DNA of 64,000 bases from Mytilus trossulus (GCF_036588685.1 NC_086375.1:37594566-37658565); one strand, 5' to 3'. Counted from the stretch's first letter, positions 45,566 through 58,851 are shown. Translations and numbers: made by a program. The notes: generated by a model from the letters alone, not told the origin.

Positions 45566-48253
45566 GATGCATTGTATTTTTCAACAAAGATGTTTTTGTT
45601 GTTTGAGATCAGCAATTGTTTGTTCATTTATTTGGATGTCCCTGTTGGAATTTATGCCCCATTTCATGTTGGTGTTTAATTCACTACAAGAAGCATGATT
45701 GTTGAAAACTTCCAAATGTATCCAAAAAAAAAACATTGATAGTGATATCATGTGAAATGAAATTTTATGCCACAGTACAAGTTTCTTCATGTACAGTTTC
45801 AGAATCTAAAGAACTAGGAATAGTTTCAATGCTTCTAAAAAAAAAAAAAAGAAGCATCACACAATTTGCTAGATTCCCACTGTTCTGGACATTGTCAGCC
45901 AACCACAACAATTTGATAAATTATTACCCCGAAATGCATTAGACTTTGAAACAGCAAATTATACGTGATATAAAATTGACATGTATCAGATATTTATACA
46001 TTATTTGAAACTGGTAACAATCTGATCATTTTCAAAACATGCTACAAAAAAATGTCTTTATCAAAGATCAACATCAGTACAAACCTGGTACTTAAACAGT
46101 AAATAAATGAAAAAAAATACATCTTACAAAAAAATAATGTGGCAAGTGTCTTGCGTATTAGTTGTTGTTACACATATATATTGATTATGACTGAAACTGT
46201 TAACAGGAAAAATGCAAAATGAAATCACAAATACTTGTAATTCTTGATGTACACAAACTTGTTTAAAAATATAACTTTTCCTGTCTGCGCCAAAAAATGG
46301 AATTAATCAGAAATATGTACCTAAGCATCTGTCTCCACCCCCTAAAAAAATATTAGAATTGATAAAAGGAGCCTTTGTATGGGTCAAGGAATGAGTAGAA
46401 ATGTCATTGTTATACATATGATAGAGAAAGGGTTAGATCATTTCCATTTGCTGACCATTGTCATTGTCTTTTAACAGCTCCTAATCTACAAAAACTAACA
46501 GTTGTTCATGCTTTTAATTTCTATCTAATTCACAATAAAAAAAAATATTTAATGCAAATTTTATGACATATATTTATATATTTTGGCAGTGTGGATTTCT
46601 TGTCCATCAAAAATTTTGCATTGACTTATTTTGTAACTAAAAAACAACACTCAAAATCTGAATTATGAAGTTATACAGATTTCCATGAAGTACAACAGTT
46701 GAAGTTAAGTTAATAAAAAATAATATATAATATCACAATTTTAATAGTTACATATAGTCTATTTTTTAATCAGGGTTATGTCTTACAACATTTTTGACAA
46801 TTCATTTGAGCTGATATCAATGACTCTTGAAAAAATCTTCATCTTTATAAACTTTTTTGTCGTTTCCTAAAAATAATTCACTGGCATTATATTTATTCAG
46901 TCTGATTGAAATATTTTTAGGACAGCAAGACATATCATAAATGCCATCTGGTTCACGTAATAATTATAATTTATGTTTAATTACACATTAAATACTCTTG
47001 AGTTGACTAAAAATGTCATGTGTGTAGCTGATCATGGCTGAACAATAATATAAAAAGTGTTTGGTCAATATAAACTAGTACATGCATCAAACTAAAAAAA
47101 AAGGGTCACAACAGAGGTATTAGATTTTAAGTTAACAATAATATAGGTCAACAATTTTTAGTGAATCACTGAACCATGAAAATTAGGTTAACACCAGAAA
47201 AACTTTCAACAGTGCTTAAAACATCATACATGGTTGACCTTTTTGTTGAATATACATGCTGGAGACATGGACAGTAAGACATTTATGAAAAAAGAATGGA
47301 TTGTTCAGCTTTTCTATCTTCTAAAATAAAACTTTGTACAACTAGAAATTGCCAATGCTATTACAACATACATGTTTTTCCTTTGCACCATCAATTATCA
47401 AAAAATCATAGATTACTTTAATAGATAAGAACATTTTTCGAACTAGAAAAGAACATTTCGGCAGTGTCAGAAAAATGCAGAATAATGAAAACGATTTTTT
47501 CCACACTTTTTTTACTCTGCTAAAAAAATATAAGTTGTTTTTGGTTGGTTTTTTTTTTAAATTTTGAATTTAAACTAATTGCAAATGAAAAATCCACAAA
47601 ATATTATTATCTTATAGATTGTAAAAAATTAGGAAAAAATAATTAAAAACAACATTGCTTATACCAAAGTATGCACAGCATTCAAACAACAAAGGGTTGC
47701 TATTTGTATAGGAATATTGTCTAATTATATCTAGCACATTTAAAATCTTTGGTTCTATGGGTTAGCATAAAAAAAATTACAACACTGATAACAAAATCTG
47801 TGATAAAATTTGTTTAAACAAAGTGAAAACTTGTATAAAAAAATTATATTCAAAACAATTGTAAACAGACTAAAAACTTGTCAATGAGGCCATTCATATT
47901 GTTTTATTAGCACCTTGTGCTGATATGACTGCAACAAATACACCATAAAATTATTGATATGTATTTAAATATCTTACAGTACGAAATGTCATGGACAAAT
48001 TCAAACTTCATATAAAAAAAAAATCAAACAAGAAACCTAAAACATTTTAAAAAAATCCAGGAAAAAAACATTAAATGTCAGCATTAAAAGCAATAAATTC
48101 TTTTTGTTTGAATTAGTGTGTTTTTTTATAAAAAAAATATACATGCATATAAAGTGTATGGGAACTAATTTTACATTTTATTCTTGTGATTTTTTTACAG
48201 TACAAAACATTTGCTCATTCACTCACATTTTCACACATTCTTACACATTTGAG
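45566..48253. other. Convergent 3' region between SAV1 and the coiled-coil gene
   Basis: 2.7 kb of AT-rich sequence with no exon on either strand; probably 3' UTR and spacer of the minus-strand gene. Short frames (45581-45790, 45736-45942) are chance. Confidence 0.5.
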
Positions 48254-51200
48254 CTACGTTTTCTTTTTATGTCTAGATTTATTTTCATCCCCACTGCTTT
48301 GTAAAGTACTCCCACCACCTGCCATCTTTGATACATCTTTTCTGTCTTTTAAATGTTCCTGTAATACAAATAATAACATGGGAAGATGCAGTATGATTTC
48401 CAAATGAGACAACTACCAGGTGTCTATCTGATAAAATATAGATTATAAACCCTTTATGCTGCTTTTAAATAATGTTTGGCAATGCAGAAAAAAAAAAAAA
48501 AAAAATATTTTAGCATGGTTTATGATGTAGAGAATTAAAGAGGTTCATGAGAGGTTTTTTTTCATATAGATAAAACCGTTGGTTTTCCTGTTTGAATGGT
48601 TTTACACTAGTCATTTACGGGCCATTTATAGCTTGCTGTACAGTGTGAGCTAAGGCTCTGTGTTGAAATCCATACTTTTACCAGGGTTGGCAAAAACCCG
48701 GGTTTTATGAGTATTGCCCAGCCAGTGGGAAATACTGGGAAAACCCGTGTTTTACTGGGTTTTAGTGGGTAATACTGGGCAATACTGGGTAATATCAAAT
48801 ACTGGTCTAAATTTCATAGAGGATTCAGTGATCAAACACAAATGTAATACATTTAAGAAATATGTAACTTGTTTTAGTTGTCTAGATTGGTCAGACTGTA
48901 AATATAAAGCAAATTTTTTATTTTTTTTCAAATAAGTACAACTCTTATTAAGAAGTAAGAAAAAAATTAATTTAAATTTATGTATATGTACTGTCACTAA
49001 TTCATAAGTAATTATTCAGATTACAACACAGATTTGTTTATGTAACAATAATCAGCCCTTTCAATTATATAAATTTTTATGGCATGACCCATTAGGTTGT
49101 TTATTTAGCAATATGAATGTATAACATGTATAACAATCAAAATAACAATTCACTTAAAAAAATGCATTTTTATGAAAAAATTTGATTATCTGTAAAACAA
49201 TGCTTTGTAATTAACATGGTATCCTTAAATGTGCAAATCTTGCATTCTGCTTACATACAGAATTAATTAGGAACTAAATGAAATTGAAGTTTTCATTCTT
49301 CTAGAAAGGACTCAATGATTATCTGTATAAAAAGTATATATATTTAGCTGGAATACTATGAAACTACACCAATTCTAAACAATTTTGTGTTAAAATGTGC
49401 TTAACAAGAATGTGTCCACAGTACACGGATGCCCCAATTGCACTATCATTTTCTATGTTTAGTGGACTGTGAAATTGGAATTAATTTTCTAATTTGGCAT
49501 TAAAATTAGAGTGATCTTATCAAAGGGAACATGTATACTAAGTTTCAAGTTGATTGGACTTCAACTTCATCAAAAACTACCTTGACCAAAAACTTTAACC
49601 TGAAGCTGGACAGTCGAACGAACGGACGGACGAACGAACAGACAGACGAACGGACGCACAGACCAGAAAACATAATGCCCCTCTACTATCGAAGGTGGGG
49701 CATAAAAAATCATATTGCCCAGTAATGCCCAGTATTACCCATTTCTGGGAGTATTGCCCGGGCGGGTAATACTTTGCCAACCCTGACTTTTACTTATAAT
49801 TGTTCATTTTTTACACACTGTGACTTGGATGGAGAGTTGTCTCATTGGCACTTATGCCACATCTTCCTATATCTATTTATAGTCAACAGACATTCCTACA
49901 AGTTATTTTGTGCAAAATACATTCTTTTTTGACAAAGCAAGAATTGCGACATTTATTGGAAAATATAATCAAAATACATGATTTTATTTGTCATGAAGTC
50001 AAGACTGAATATTCTGAGTAAAAAACTATTTAATAACATATTATTCAACTTATCAACTCTAAAAATCAAGTTGTCGTTGAATGTTTTTTTTTTAATTCAG
50101 TTTATATTTTGATCAACACGAGCATGGAAGCATTTAATTTACCTACCTTGATTCTCAGTAATTTATCTTGAAACTTCATTTGTTCTACTGGTGGGTCATA
50201 GTATTTTCTACAACCTTCAGCCATATTATTGATTGCCATGACGATCAAACCAAGATCTGCATGCTGTAAAAAAAATAATGCAAAAAATGGAATTAGTCAC
50301 TTGTAATTTTGATCTTGTTTATAATACAAAACAATTATAGCCATATTTGTTTTATGATGTACAAATTTTCTGTAGCTTTGTAATAAAATATTGACAAATC
50401 AACTATATCCATTATCCACAAATTTAAAATATATTTTTTCCCATAACCCATGAAAAATAATTATTAACCCATTGATGTTTTAACAAATCAATATCTTATT
50501 TAATTTGCATATTGAAAATAATTATATATCTGACCTGTTTTATAGTGTTTTAACGTTAACAAAAAATTAGTCATATATTAAATCAATACAACAAATGTTT
50601 AAAAATTATTTTTTTTAAAATATGGAAAACAAACCTTTTCTCTTTGATCTCCTTTATTTAACATGATCTCTTGTTCATCATGTTTATTTTTATTCTGTGT
50701 TTTGTCATGTTTTTGTTGTAGTTGTGATAATATTCTGTTGTTAGACATCTTAACTTTATCATGTTCTGATTTTTCTTTCTCAAACTCTTGCCGTAATGTG
50801 TCCAACTGAAGAAAAAAAATTTATGAAGCTAAAACTATTCTAATTTTAATCTACACTAATCTATATATATACAATGGCCAAAAATAATTCACCATATTTT
50901 ATCATATGATAAACAGACCTTTGTTGACAGATTTTTTTCTCAAGTCAAATGTCATTTAAATTTAAAAAAAATGCATTTCTTAAAAATCATGTAAACCTTA
51001 ATGGAAATAAGAGCACATAATGTTTTATCTTATGTGTAAAAAAATTATTGCCAGTACTGACTAGATATGCTTTTTATCAATACTTTCTTTCTTCCATTAG
51101 TGACTCTCTTTTTCAACACTTAGCAGGAGGTTAAAATGATTGTAAGAACGAAGAGTAAACATAAAATAGACATGAGAAACTATACATCCCAATCACCCAT

Positions 51201-54200
51201 ATTGACTCTGTGTGTTATTAATCAATAAATCAATTGTTTTATATATATTCGATTAACATGTTGTAATCTTGATATGCATGTAATATTTACCACTGAACAT
51301 TGAACAAAAATCAATCATAGGTGTCTTAAACCACTTTGAATAGGACTGTTGAATATTACTAACCTCATCACCCATATTGACTAGGTTATCTATAAGATCT
51401 TTGTTAGATTCACTTAAAGTTTTATGTCTCATCATTAATCCTTTCACCTTGTCCTCGGCTGCTATATAATCTACAAAATGACACAATAACATAAAGTGAG
51501 AGTTATCCTCAACTGCTTAAATAATCAGAACTTGACTTTATAATATAAAATGAGGATTAAGTTCACTTGCTTATATCTTATAACATATAAAGTTAAGGTT
51601 AAAGAAATCTTGACTACAGTCCAAGACTCATAAAAGACCACTATTACTCTACCTTTATATAGTCAGTTACTGTCTTTTACAATTTGTATACAGTGCATAC
51701 TGAGTTTCAGAAAGCAAATACCATGGTTGCAGTATAATATATATTTAATTGTATCACCACATGCAGGTGCAATATTTTTAAATTCAAGATAAAGAAAAAA
51801 ATATGAAAAAATGAAGATGCAATAAAGAAAGAGATTAGAAGACAAAATATTAAATTGGCATATATTCTAAAATGTTCACATCAAAATGAACATATGTACT
51901 AAGCTTCATTTATATTTAACCACAACTTCATGGTAAACAGCCTTAACTAAACAGTTTAGTCCAATACTACTCTAATATCATAGGCAGGGCATACAGTAAC
52001 AAATGAGATACCATTACTAATTGAATGTACAGTTTTGAACTATTTATATCACAACTTCATGGTAAACAGCCTTAACTAAACAGTTTAGTCCAATACAACC
52101 AGAAAACATAATTACACCGAAATCATCACAGGCAGGGCATACAGTTACAAAATTTTCATCTGTGTCAATGAGATACCGTTACTAATTGAATGTACAGTTT
52201 TGAACTATTTATTCACTAGTAACTTTCTTGCAGAAGTTTATAATACAAATTTTATAAAATGTCTTCATTTGACACACTGGACTGGGGTTCATTTTTTTCT
52301 TTTCTTCAGACTTATATATCATTATGAATTTCCTTTCAAGATCCATAGTAAAATCATACACCGAAAGCTGTATACACAAAATAAATATTAAATCTACTAA
52401 TAAAAAACCTTTATTAGTTGTGTAATAAGACCTGTTACTTCTACATGGATTTTTTTAAATGTTTTTTCCTACTAAATACCAGATGAATAAGCTAGAGGAA
52501 GGAAGAATTATTTAAAAGCATAGCTTTATTTCATTAATACATAATGGCATAATAAAAAAATAATCTATGTAAATGTATTCACTAAAATGTAAATTATTTT
52601 TTACAAAAGTAAACCTATACCAAGGTGTAAATAAATACCTCTGAAATGTGACCTGGATTGTGCTATAATCAAATTATCAATTATGTATGATGACTTAATA
52701 ATAATTGATGAGTTGTATAAATTTACTATGAAACTTTAATGTTTCAACAAATGTATCTTCATATACAAAAGGGGATATCATATATATATATATATATATA
52801 TATATCAAAGTCTAATGTAATTTCATGAGCTAAAGTAAAAATCTGAATAATGTCAATGAGATGAAAACACAAGCTTTAATACATATAGGTAAGCTTTGTT
52901 TTTTCTGTAAATATGTTTGGGCTCTGGTATGGTAAACTGTATGAAATTTCAATGTACAGGCTTTCTTTTCAAAAATTGGTTGTTTGATCAATTAAAAAAT
53001 AAAATTGAATAGGATATACATGTTTAACACATAAGACTCATTTGTTTGAGCTTTTTTAATCAGAGTAAAATATGATTTCCAATTAAATACTGTTGAGAAT
53101 GAAACTATTTTTCAAAATTAAAATTTCTAGTAATATTTTGTGTCTAAGTTAACCCATCAATTTTTAATAACGTTTTGTGTTTTAATCTATGCTTACCATC
53201 TGGCATAGCCTCTGTAACACTGATCATATAATCTGAATACTTTTTAAATCTCTCTACTTTTTCACTGAGGTATCTTTGTCTGAAATATATAATTCGTAAA
53301 ATAAAGTTTAAAAAAGGAAATATTTACACTAAAAGATATAGCCTTTGAAAACATATTAAAAGTGAGAATAAAAGATAAGAATATGTGAAATATATATTAA
53401 CCTTGTGCTGAACTAGACATACATGCTGAGCTTGGTGTTCAAATTTCTAGTTTACAAGGTAATTTTGCACAGGAAGAGATATCACCCTACACGACAAAAT
53501 ATTCTGACTCTTGGTCAACCAGTCTTAACGTTTGTTCTTACTCCTAAACATCAAATACTTAGTAAAGAAGCAGTAATTCTTTATACATGTACATGTAAAT
53601 TCACTATTGCTGATTTCTAATTGTTCAGAAGTAAATAATGGTTACATATTCCATAAATTAAGTATGGAAACATACTAATGGATACAAAAATTATAGATAA
53701 TTGATATTGTGTTTAAACTGAATTATCTCCCTTGTAAATACAATAATATGTGTCTTTTTATACTTTTAGTAAAAAATATTAACCAATAAATGGAATTGTT
53801 CAGTAACTCATATTATCTTGCCGCTGTAGGCGGTCAATAAAATTTCTTATCTAAATAGAATCTACAATTAAAACCTTATAATTGTGTGTGTTATTACAAG
53901 AGGGAAGGACTGCCCTTTATCATCTATCGCCCAATGTCATTTTTTCGCTACTGTTAGTGTCAAATGAGGTATAATTTTATATTATCATTGGTCAAATCTG
54001 ATTTTGAAGCTACTGTTACCATCAAATATTTATTGTTAATATAAAAAAAGAAGATGTGGTATGATTGTCAATGAGACAACTCTCCACAAGAGACTAAATG
54101 GCACAGAAATTAACAACTTTACAAATTATCATAAATGTTACATTTAAACATTTTTTTTACCCTCATTGGTCATGTGGGGTACCCCATTACTACTGTCTTA

Positions 54201-56265
54201 TAAATAATAGAAATAATTTCAATATACTTGAAAACAAATGTACATTAAATGAAATTTAACCTTTGTTTGTATTCCTCCAGTTCAATTTTAAATTGTTCAA
54301 GTTCTTGTGTTTTCTGTTCTTTTGAAATGACTTCTGTTTGATATTTCTGAATGGCTCTCTTTCTTTTAGCATCATACTCTTTTATATATTTATCACAGTC
54401 AGCAATCTGATGTTTAATCTGTAATGCAAAACATATTAGTGCTACAGTAAGCCCTGGACAGTAATATATACATATGTAGTTTAGAATTAATCATGAACCA
54501 AATTATTTTTATTACCTTTCACAGAATAAAAAGGAGTACTGTAGATTATAGAAATGTATTGCAAAAGCTGAAAATTAAATGGTGCATCAATTTCAAAAAG
54601 CTAAGTGTAATAATGGTCTTTCAATCTGAAAACTTAATTCTAATCATCCATCACTTTCAAAGGTTACAACCATATGAAGTTAACAATCTTCAAAAAAGCA
54701 AATTTCAGTCCTGAAAAAATATATTATGGCAAACTTTCACTTTGAGTCACCATATTTCCTGCTCAAAACCTATTTTAAGACTGTCTTCAATATGACAACC
54801 CATGTTACACTGTATCATTTAGATTTGAGCAACTGGCTTATCCAAAAAGATGCCTTGCTGTAAGACCCTTGTATTTTATGATTGATTTTTGCATGGTTCA
54901 TGCACAATGGCAATAATATTGAAGTTTTTGTGTTCAGACTGTAAAGTTACAGTCCTATTGAATTAAAAACTATGCCAATAACCATACCTCCTGCCTTCTC
55001 TTTTGTATGCGTATTCTTCTTTGTGCACATTCTTCCATACGTTGCCTGAAGAGTCTTCTGGCTTCTTCCAAGTCTGCATCGACTTTAGCCACCTCTACCT
55101 CTTTCTTTAATAACAAAGTTTTCTGCAGAGTTCTGACCCCTGTTTCCAGAAGTCTGTCTCCAGACTCGCTGACAACTGGGAAGGCAGTGACCTCATCTTC
55201 AAATTCTCTGTAAAAAAGAGTAAAGTTTTTTTTCTGAGAAATTTCAGTTAAAAATCAATGTCATTATTATTTGTATAACTGAATCATCTTTTTGGTATAT
55301 TGAGTAAATAGATTCGTTCCCAGAAATACCTAACAAATGTCATCCAATCATAAGTATGTTTAATTATAAAACATATCAAGGTTATGCCAATATTAAAGGT
55401 TGAATGGTTTTGAAAATGGCTTATGGACAAGATGGAAAATAAATTCTAGGGAAATTAATGGTAATTTTTAAATAATTATTTCTTTTCAGTGATGCTTGAA
55501 ATATATGAATAAGATAATATCAGACATTGAGAAGCAATAATAATATTAAATCAGAAACACCACAGGCACTTGAGTATATGATACAGATTATTTTTTTTTT
55601 TTGGGGGGGGGGGGTTATTAAAATATTCAATTTTCTCTATGTAGAGTTCTTTAAATCACTCGAAACTAGGTGAGACATGCGCAGTAGTGATAGATATATA
55701 TATATATAATAGAAAATAGAAATATTTTAATCAGCAACAAAAATCCCCAAAAAATCTGTATTATATACATTGTACCCAAGCGCCTGTGCATCATAATTGA
55801 TTGATTGATACTAAATTAATGTCCAGTGGCAATTATTTCACACATTTTCAGCAGGACTACATACATGTGTGTTTTGAGTGGAAGCTCATAATTTGTATTT
55901 TTTTGTATTCAATCGATGGAATGGACTAGATATATTATAATATAGGTGATGAAATCACACCAAGTAGTTAAATCAGTTGCCTATTGAGCATGCAACAAAT
56001 TAACAGATCATTTGTAAACATTAAATTCCTTATCAAAAATGTTTGAATTAGAGTCCCCTCTCGGGATTTTGAATGACCAGTATTTTATTACATTCTTATT
56101 TGCTAAACTATCAATATGTCTTGCGAAAGTAAATAATGCTATGTGCATGAGGTTTAGGGTTATTTTTTCATGAATTATTTACCTTTCGTGCAACTGAGTC
56201 ACGAAAACATTTTGTTTACGGTTATCTAAATCAAGCTTATAATCATCTCTCGTAGCTGCCATCAT
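48254..56265 (-). CDS. CCDC42/CFAP73-type coiled-coil (DUF4200) protein
   Basis: Likely ciliary/axonemal coiled-coil protein. Eight exons (minus): 56183-56265, 54988-55207, 54261-54418, 53197-53279, 51364-51470, 50635-50805, 50147-50263, 48254-48358. Phases match and total 1044 nt (347 aa). The N-terminus MMAATRDDYKLDLDN...NVFVTQL is followed by LLETGVRTLQKTLLLKKEVE (about 44-63), the opening of the DUF4200 coiled coil, then nearly continuous heptads rich in K, E, Q and R to about residue 270, a conserved-looking HADLGLIVMAINNMAEGC segment and a polar, lysine-rich end (SRHKKKT). Two ATGs in tandem (56265, 56262) could start it. Length fits CCDC42/CFAP73 proteins (about 310-320 aa). CFAP73 and its partner act at inner dynein arm/MIA-type sites, CCDC42 in sperm tail formation; I cannot choose between them. 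A hAT element sits in the last intron and another ends 230 bp upstream of the start. Confidence 0.85.
48682..49785. mobile_element. Non-autonomous hAT element with perfect 8-bp target duplication
   Basis: Inverted ends CAGGGTTGGCAAA (48682-48694) and TTTGCCAACCCTG (49773-49785) are perfect over 13 bp. The flanking ACTTTTAC is duplicated exactly (48674-48681 and 49786-49793). The 8-bp duplication and CAGGG ends define the hAT superfamily. Both ends carry several subterminal AATACTGGG-type repeats, which are usual transposase-binding sites in hAT elements. No transposase frame; the centre is AT-rich and holds a nested repeat (49409-49707). It lies in the last intron of the coiled-coil gene. Confidence 0.92.
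49409..49707 (-). repeat. Nested copy of the 37955-type element
   Basis: GAATGTGTCCACAGTACACG, CACTATCATTTTCTATGTTT, CCTTGACCAAAAACTTTAAC, a GAACGGACGGAC-type minisatellite at 49616-49656, then CCCCTCTACTATCGAAGGTG. It is complete inside the hAT element, so it either jumped into it or was carried along. Confidence 0.85.
51915..52205 (+). repeat. Imperfect direct repeat, about 132-bp spacing, in an intron
   Basis: CACAACTTCATGGTAAACAG...CAGTTTAGTCCAATAC occurs at 51921 and 52053, and CTAATTGAATGTACAGTTTT at about 52017 and 52178. GGCAGGGCATACAGT also occurs twice. The middle parts differ by insertions. Confidence 0.8.
52781..52805. repeat. (TA)n microsatellite
   Basis: Uninterrupted TA dinucleotides, about 12 repeats, in an intron of the coiled-coil gene. 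Confidence 0.95.
54035..54125 (+). repeat. SINE-like fragment, truncated
   Basis: AAAAAAGAAGATGTGGTATG, ATTGTCAATGAGACAACTCT and CCACAAGAGACTAAATGGCA match the first 90 bp of the copy at 58015. Confidence 0.8.
55590..55885. repeat. Poly-T/poly-G tract and GATTGATT repeat in intron 1
   Basis: A T13-G12 homopolymer pair near 55591-55615, and ATTGATTGATTGATACTAAA with TGTCCAGTGGCAATTATTTC (55796-55835), related to 22155-22340. No exon. Confidence 0.5.
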
Positions 56266-56494
56266 GGGAAATCAACGATATATATTATTAATCGAACAGT
56301 AACATGGTTGCGTGTACAGAAATACAACAGGTGTTCGATGTTATATGGCGGCAGCCATGTCTAAACAGTTTTATGCAAATGAGGGTACCTTGGAGATCGT
56401 CACGTGATGAAGTTGATTTACGCGGGAATTTACATAATTTTAATTTTGAAGCTCTTTCAAAATCTTTCAATACCGTTCAAATATTTTTCTTACT

Positions 56495-57871
56495 CAGGGG
56501 CGGATCCAGGATTTTAGAAAGGGGGGGCGAAGATTATAAATTTCGCCGAGCGGAGCGAGGCGAAAAATTTTTGAGACCTTTTTTTGGGCAAAAAAACATA
56601 AAAATAAGTGTAATATGCACTATTTAAACGGTTCCTGGCGTGCGGCATGTATATTTCATAGTTGCTGTAAAGTGTAAGGGTTGGACATTTTCATGCTGTT
56701 TTCTCCCTATTTTAAAATTGTCTATCATAAAATGATAGTATTGATCTAAAGCTATGTACTGATATATTTGATGTAGGACTTGTCAGTAAAAAATAGACAT
56801 GGAAATTCGTTGAAATTTACAATACGACCGACACGAGTTAAAAAAGACCAACAAGCAGTTTTTATCAAAATATGTGACTAATTATGTTTCACCCAACATA
56901 ACTAAGGGAACCGAAGTGAGGGGTTCCAAATCCACCAAAGACTACGAAAGTGTCTGAAATGACAACAAAATTATGAATGACGGTCGACAAATGGAGACAT
57001 AAAGGTCACATCCAGCAGGCAGGTTACAGTCTGGTCTTGAAAAAAAGTATTCAATATATATAAGTCCGGCGAAACAGACATTCCGGTCAGACATGCAAAC
57101 CCCGGCCACAAAAAAATACGCCCGTCTTTATTCATCATGTTCATTAAATGCTAAATAATTATGTTTGAAATTTTCGTTTTTAATAGCAAAAAAGTGGAGA
57201 AGACTATTTTTTCAATCCAGATACGGCCAGAATTTTTGTTTAAGGCAAGAATCAGAGTCATTTTTTTTTTCTCTCAAATATCTCAGACTGCCTCCTCAAA
57301 TCAAATGCTTCGTACCTGAGACTTGAAATCTTTCTAATACTGACTGGGGATCCTTATTCAACTTTGTTATTTATAAAATATAAAATAGGCTGGGGCATTT
57401 GGGGTTCGACATGTTTTCGTATGTAAATAATATTGTGGAACTTTTTTTTCATGAGAGTATAATAGTCTATAGAGTATTTACTATTACTTTCTTTTTGGTG
57501 GAATAGTGAAACAGAAGTCACTACGTTCTTGCTCAATCCTGTGTCGCTTTGAAGGTGTCCTGATTGTCATGACATCCTCAGCCTAAGCAATGTGTATTAC
57601 TGTAATTTGAATTTCAAAATGACCGAGTGACGTTTTTTCAACGCACTGGTCAACTCCACCAAAACAAAGCACATGACTTTGACAGTCAGTGAATACCAGC
57701 GAAAAATATCTTCATAAGTAAAGAATTGTCGTATACAAATCAAATACTCGGGAAATGGCAAAGTTCACGAAGTCTAGTCTGATTAATCATTTTACAAAAA
57801 AAAAAAAAAAAAAAATCCGAGCAAAGGGGGGGGGGGCGTACGCCCTCTACGCCCCCCTGAATCCGCCACTG
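56495..57871. mobile_element. hAT-like non-autonomous element, 1.38 kb
   Basis: Ends CAGGGGCGGATCCAGG (56495) and, reversed, CAGTGGCGGATTCAGG (57871) match at 14 of 16 positions, each followed inward by a G-run (GGGGGGG). Flanks do not give a clean 8-bp duplication. Inside the left end is GCCGAGCGGAGCGAGGCGAA, a common partner of this end type. No transposase frame; the 60-codon and 107-codon frames here are chance. Confidence 0.7.
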
Positions 57872-58014
57872 TAATACTTGAAGGATGCATATCCTATTGA
57901 TTTATCGATAACATTTAAGTAGTTTTTTTCTTTTCTTATCATATCAAATCAAATGTTTTATACAAAATTAAAGGGCCGATTTTCAATCAGTATAGGATAT
58001 GATCATGTTAATAT

Positions 58015-58327
58015 AAAAAAGAAGATGTGGTATGATTGCCAATGAGACAACTATCCACAAAAGACTAAAATGACACAAACATTCACTATTATAGGTCACC
58101 GTACGGCCTTCAACAATGAGCAAAGCCCATACCGCATATAGTAAGCTATAAAAGGCCCCGATAAGACCATGTAAAACAATTCTGAGTCAAACGAGAAAAC
58201 TAACGGCCTTATTTATGTAAAAAAATGAACGAAAAACAAATATGTAACACATAAACAAACGACAACCACAGAATTAATTAAATTAGAGCAGGAACATATA
58301 TAGTTAGGTATACTGTTCGCAGAATGG
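58015..58327 (+). repeat. SINE-like element, best copy (GAGACAACTATCCAC family)
   Basis: AAAAAAGAAGATGTGGTATG, ATTGCCAATGAGACAACTAT, AGGTCACCGTACGGCCTTCA, ATAGTAAGCTATAAAAGGCC, CGAGAAAACTAACGGCCTTA. The reference copy for the fragments at 24315, 37270, 38965 and 54035. Pol III boxes were not convincingly identified, so 'SINE-like' is tentative. Confidence 0.75.
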
Positions 58328-58460
58328 AGGATTCAGAAATTTTCATAAAGGGGAAGTGGCACACAGTCACTGACTGCCTTAGAAGGGACCGCTCTAGATA
58401 TGCTACAGTGATTCCCTATATAATCAACCATTTTTCTTTATACTGTTACAAGATCCACAC
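58328..58460 (+). repeat. Fragment of the CAGTGNCGGATCC element
   Basis: GGAGGATTCAGAAATTTTCA, CACTGACTGCCTTAGAAGGG and GTGATTCCCTATATAATCAA parallel 40423-40580, which has the same blocks. Confidence 0.6.
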
Positions 58461-58780
58461 CAACCAACACAAACTGGCATATTGAAATACAAATGTATAT
58501 AAGAGTCCCCTATTAAAGCACGTAGCTGTTCTATAGAAATTGAGAATATTTAGTCATCATTTTAAATTTGTCAATGTTTCTGCATACAATCTTTTAAATT
58601 ATGAAAGATAGAAATTTGGGCAGTAAAATCTCAACTGGATACATACCGATAATAGATATGAAATAGTATAGGGGCATTGTATAATCGCTGACGTGCAAAT
58701 TTTTGAAAGTATGTAAAATGGTAGCAACATCCGTGGTATGTGCTGCAAGCAGAGACATATAATTAAAGATTATCGTTGAT
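58461..58780. other. Intergenic, no gene seen
   Basis: No exon or recognised repeat. Confidence 0.5.
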
Positions 58781-58851
58781 CATCTCAACGAGATTGATTT
58801 TCTCGCTTGAGCCGGTACGGCGTAAGCGAGAAAAGCAGTCGAGTTGAGATG
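58781..58851. repeat. 71-bp hairpin (CATCTCAAC ... GTTGAGATG)
   Basis: CATCTCAAC and TTTTCTCGCTT on the left are exactly complementary to AAGCGAGAAAA and GTTGAGATG on the right, with an 8-bp mismatched bulge between them and a loop GAGCCGGTACGGCGT that is itself partly palindromic (CCGGTACGG). Probably one end or the core of a MITE. Confidence 0.75.

Noticed and set aside
48714-48997. Overlapping 73-aa (+) and 81-aa (-) frames
   Set aside because: Both lie within the hAT element and reflect its subterminal repeats and AT-rich core; neither resembles a transposase.
49531-49725. 64-aa frame with RTNGRTNEQ-type repeats
   Set aside because: Translation of the GAACGGACG minisatellite in a dispersed repeat.
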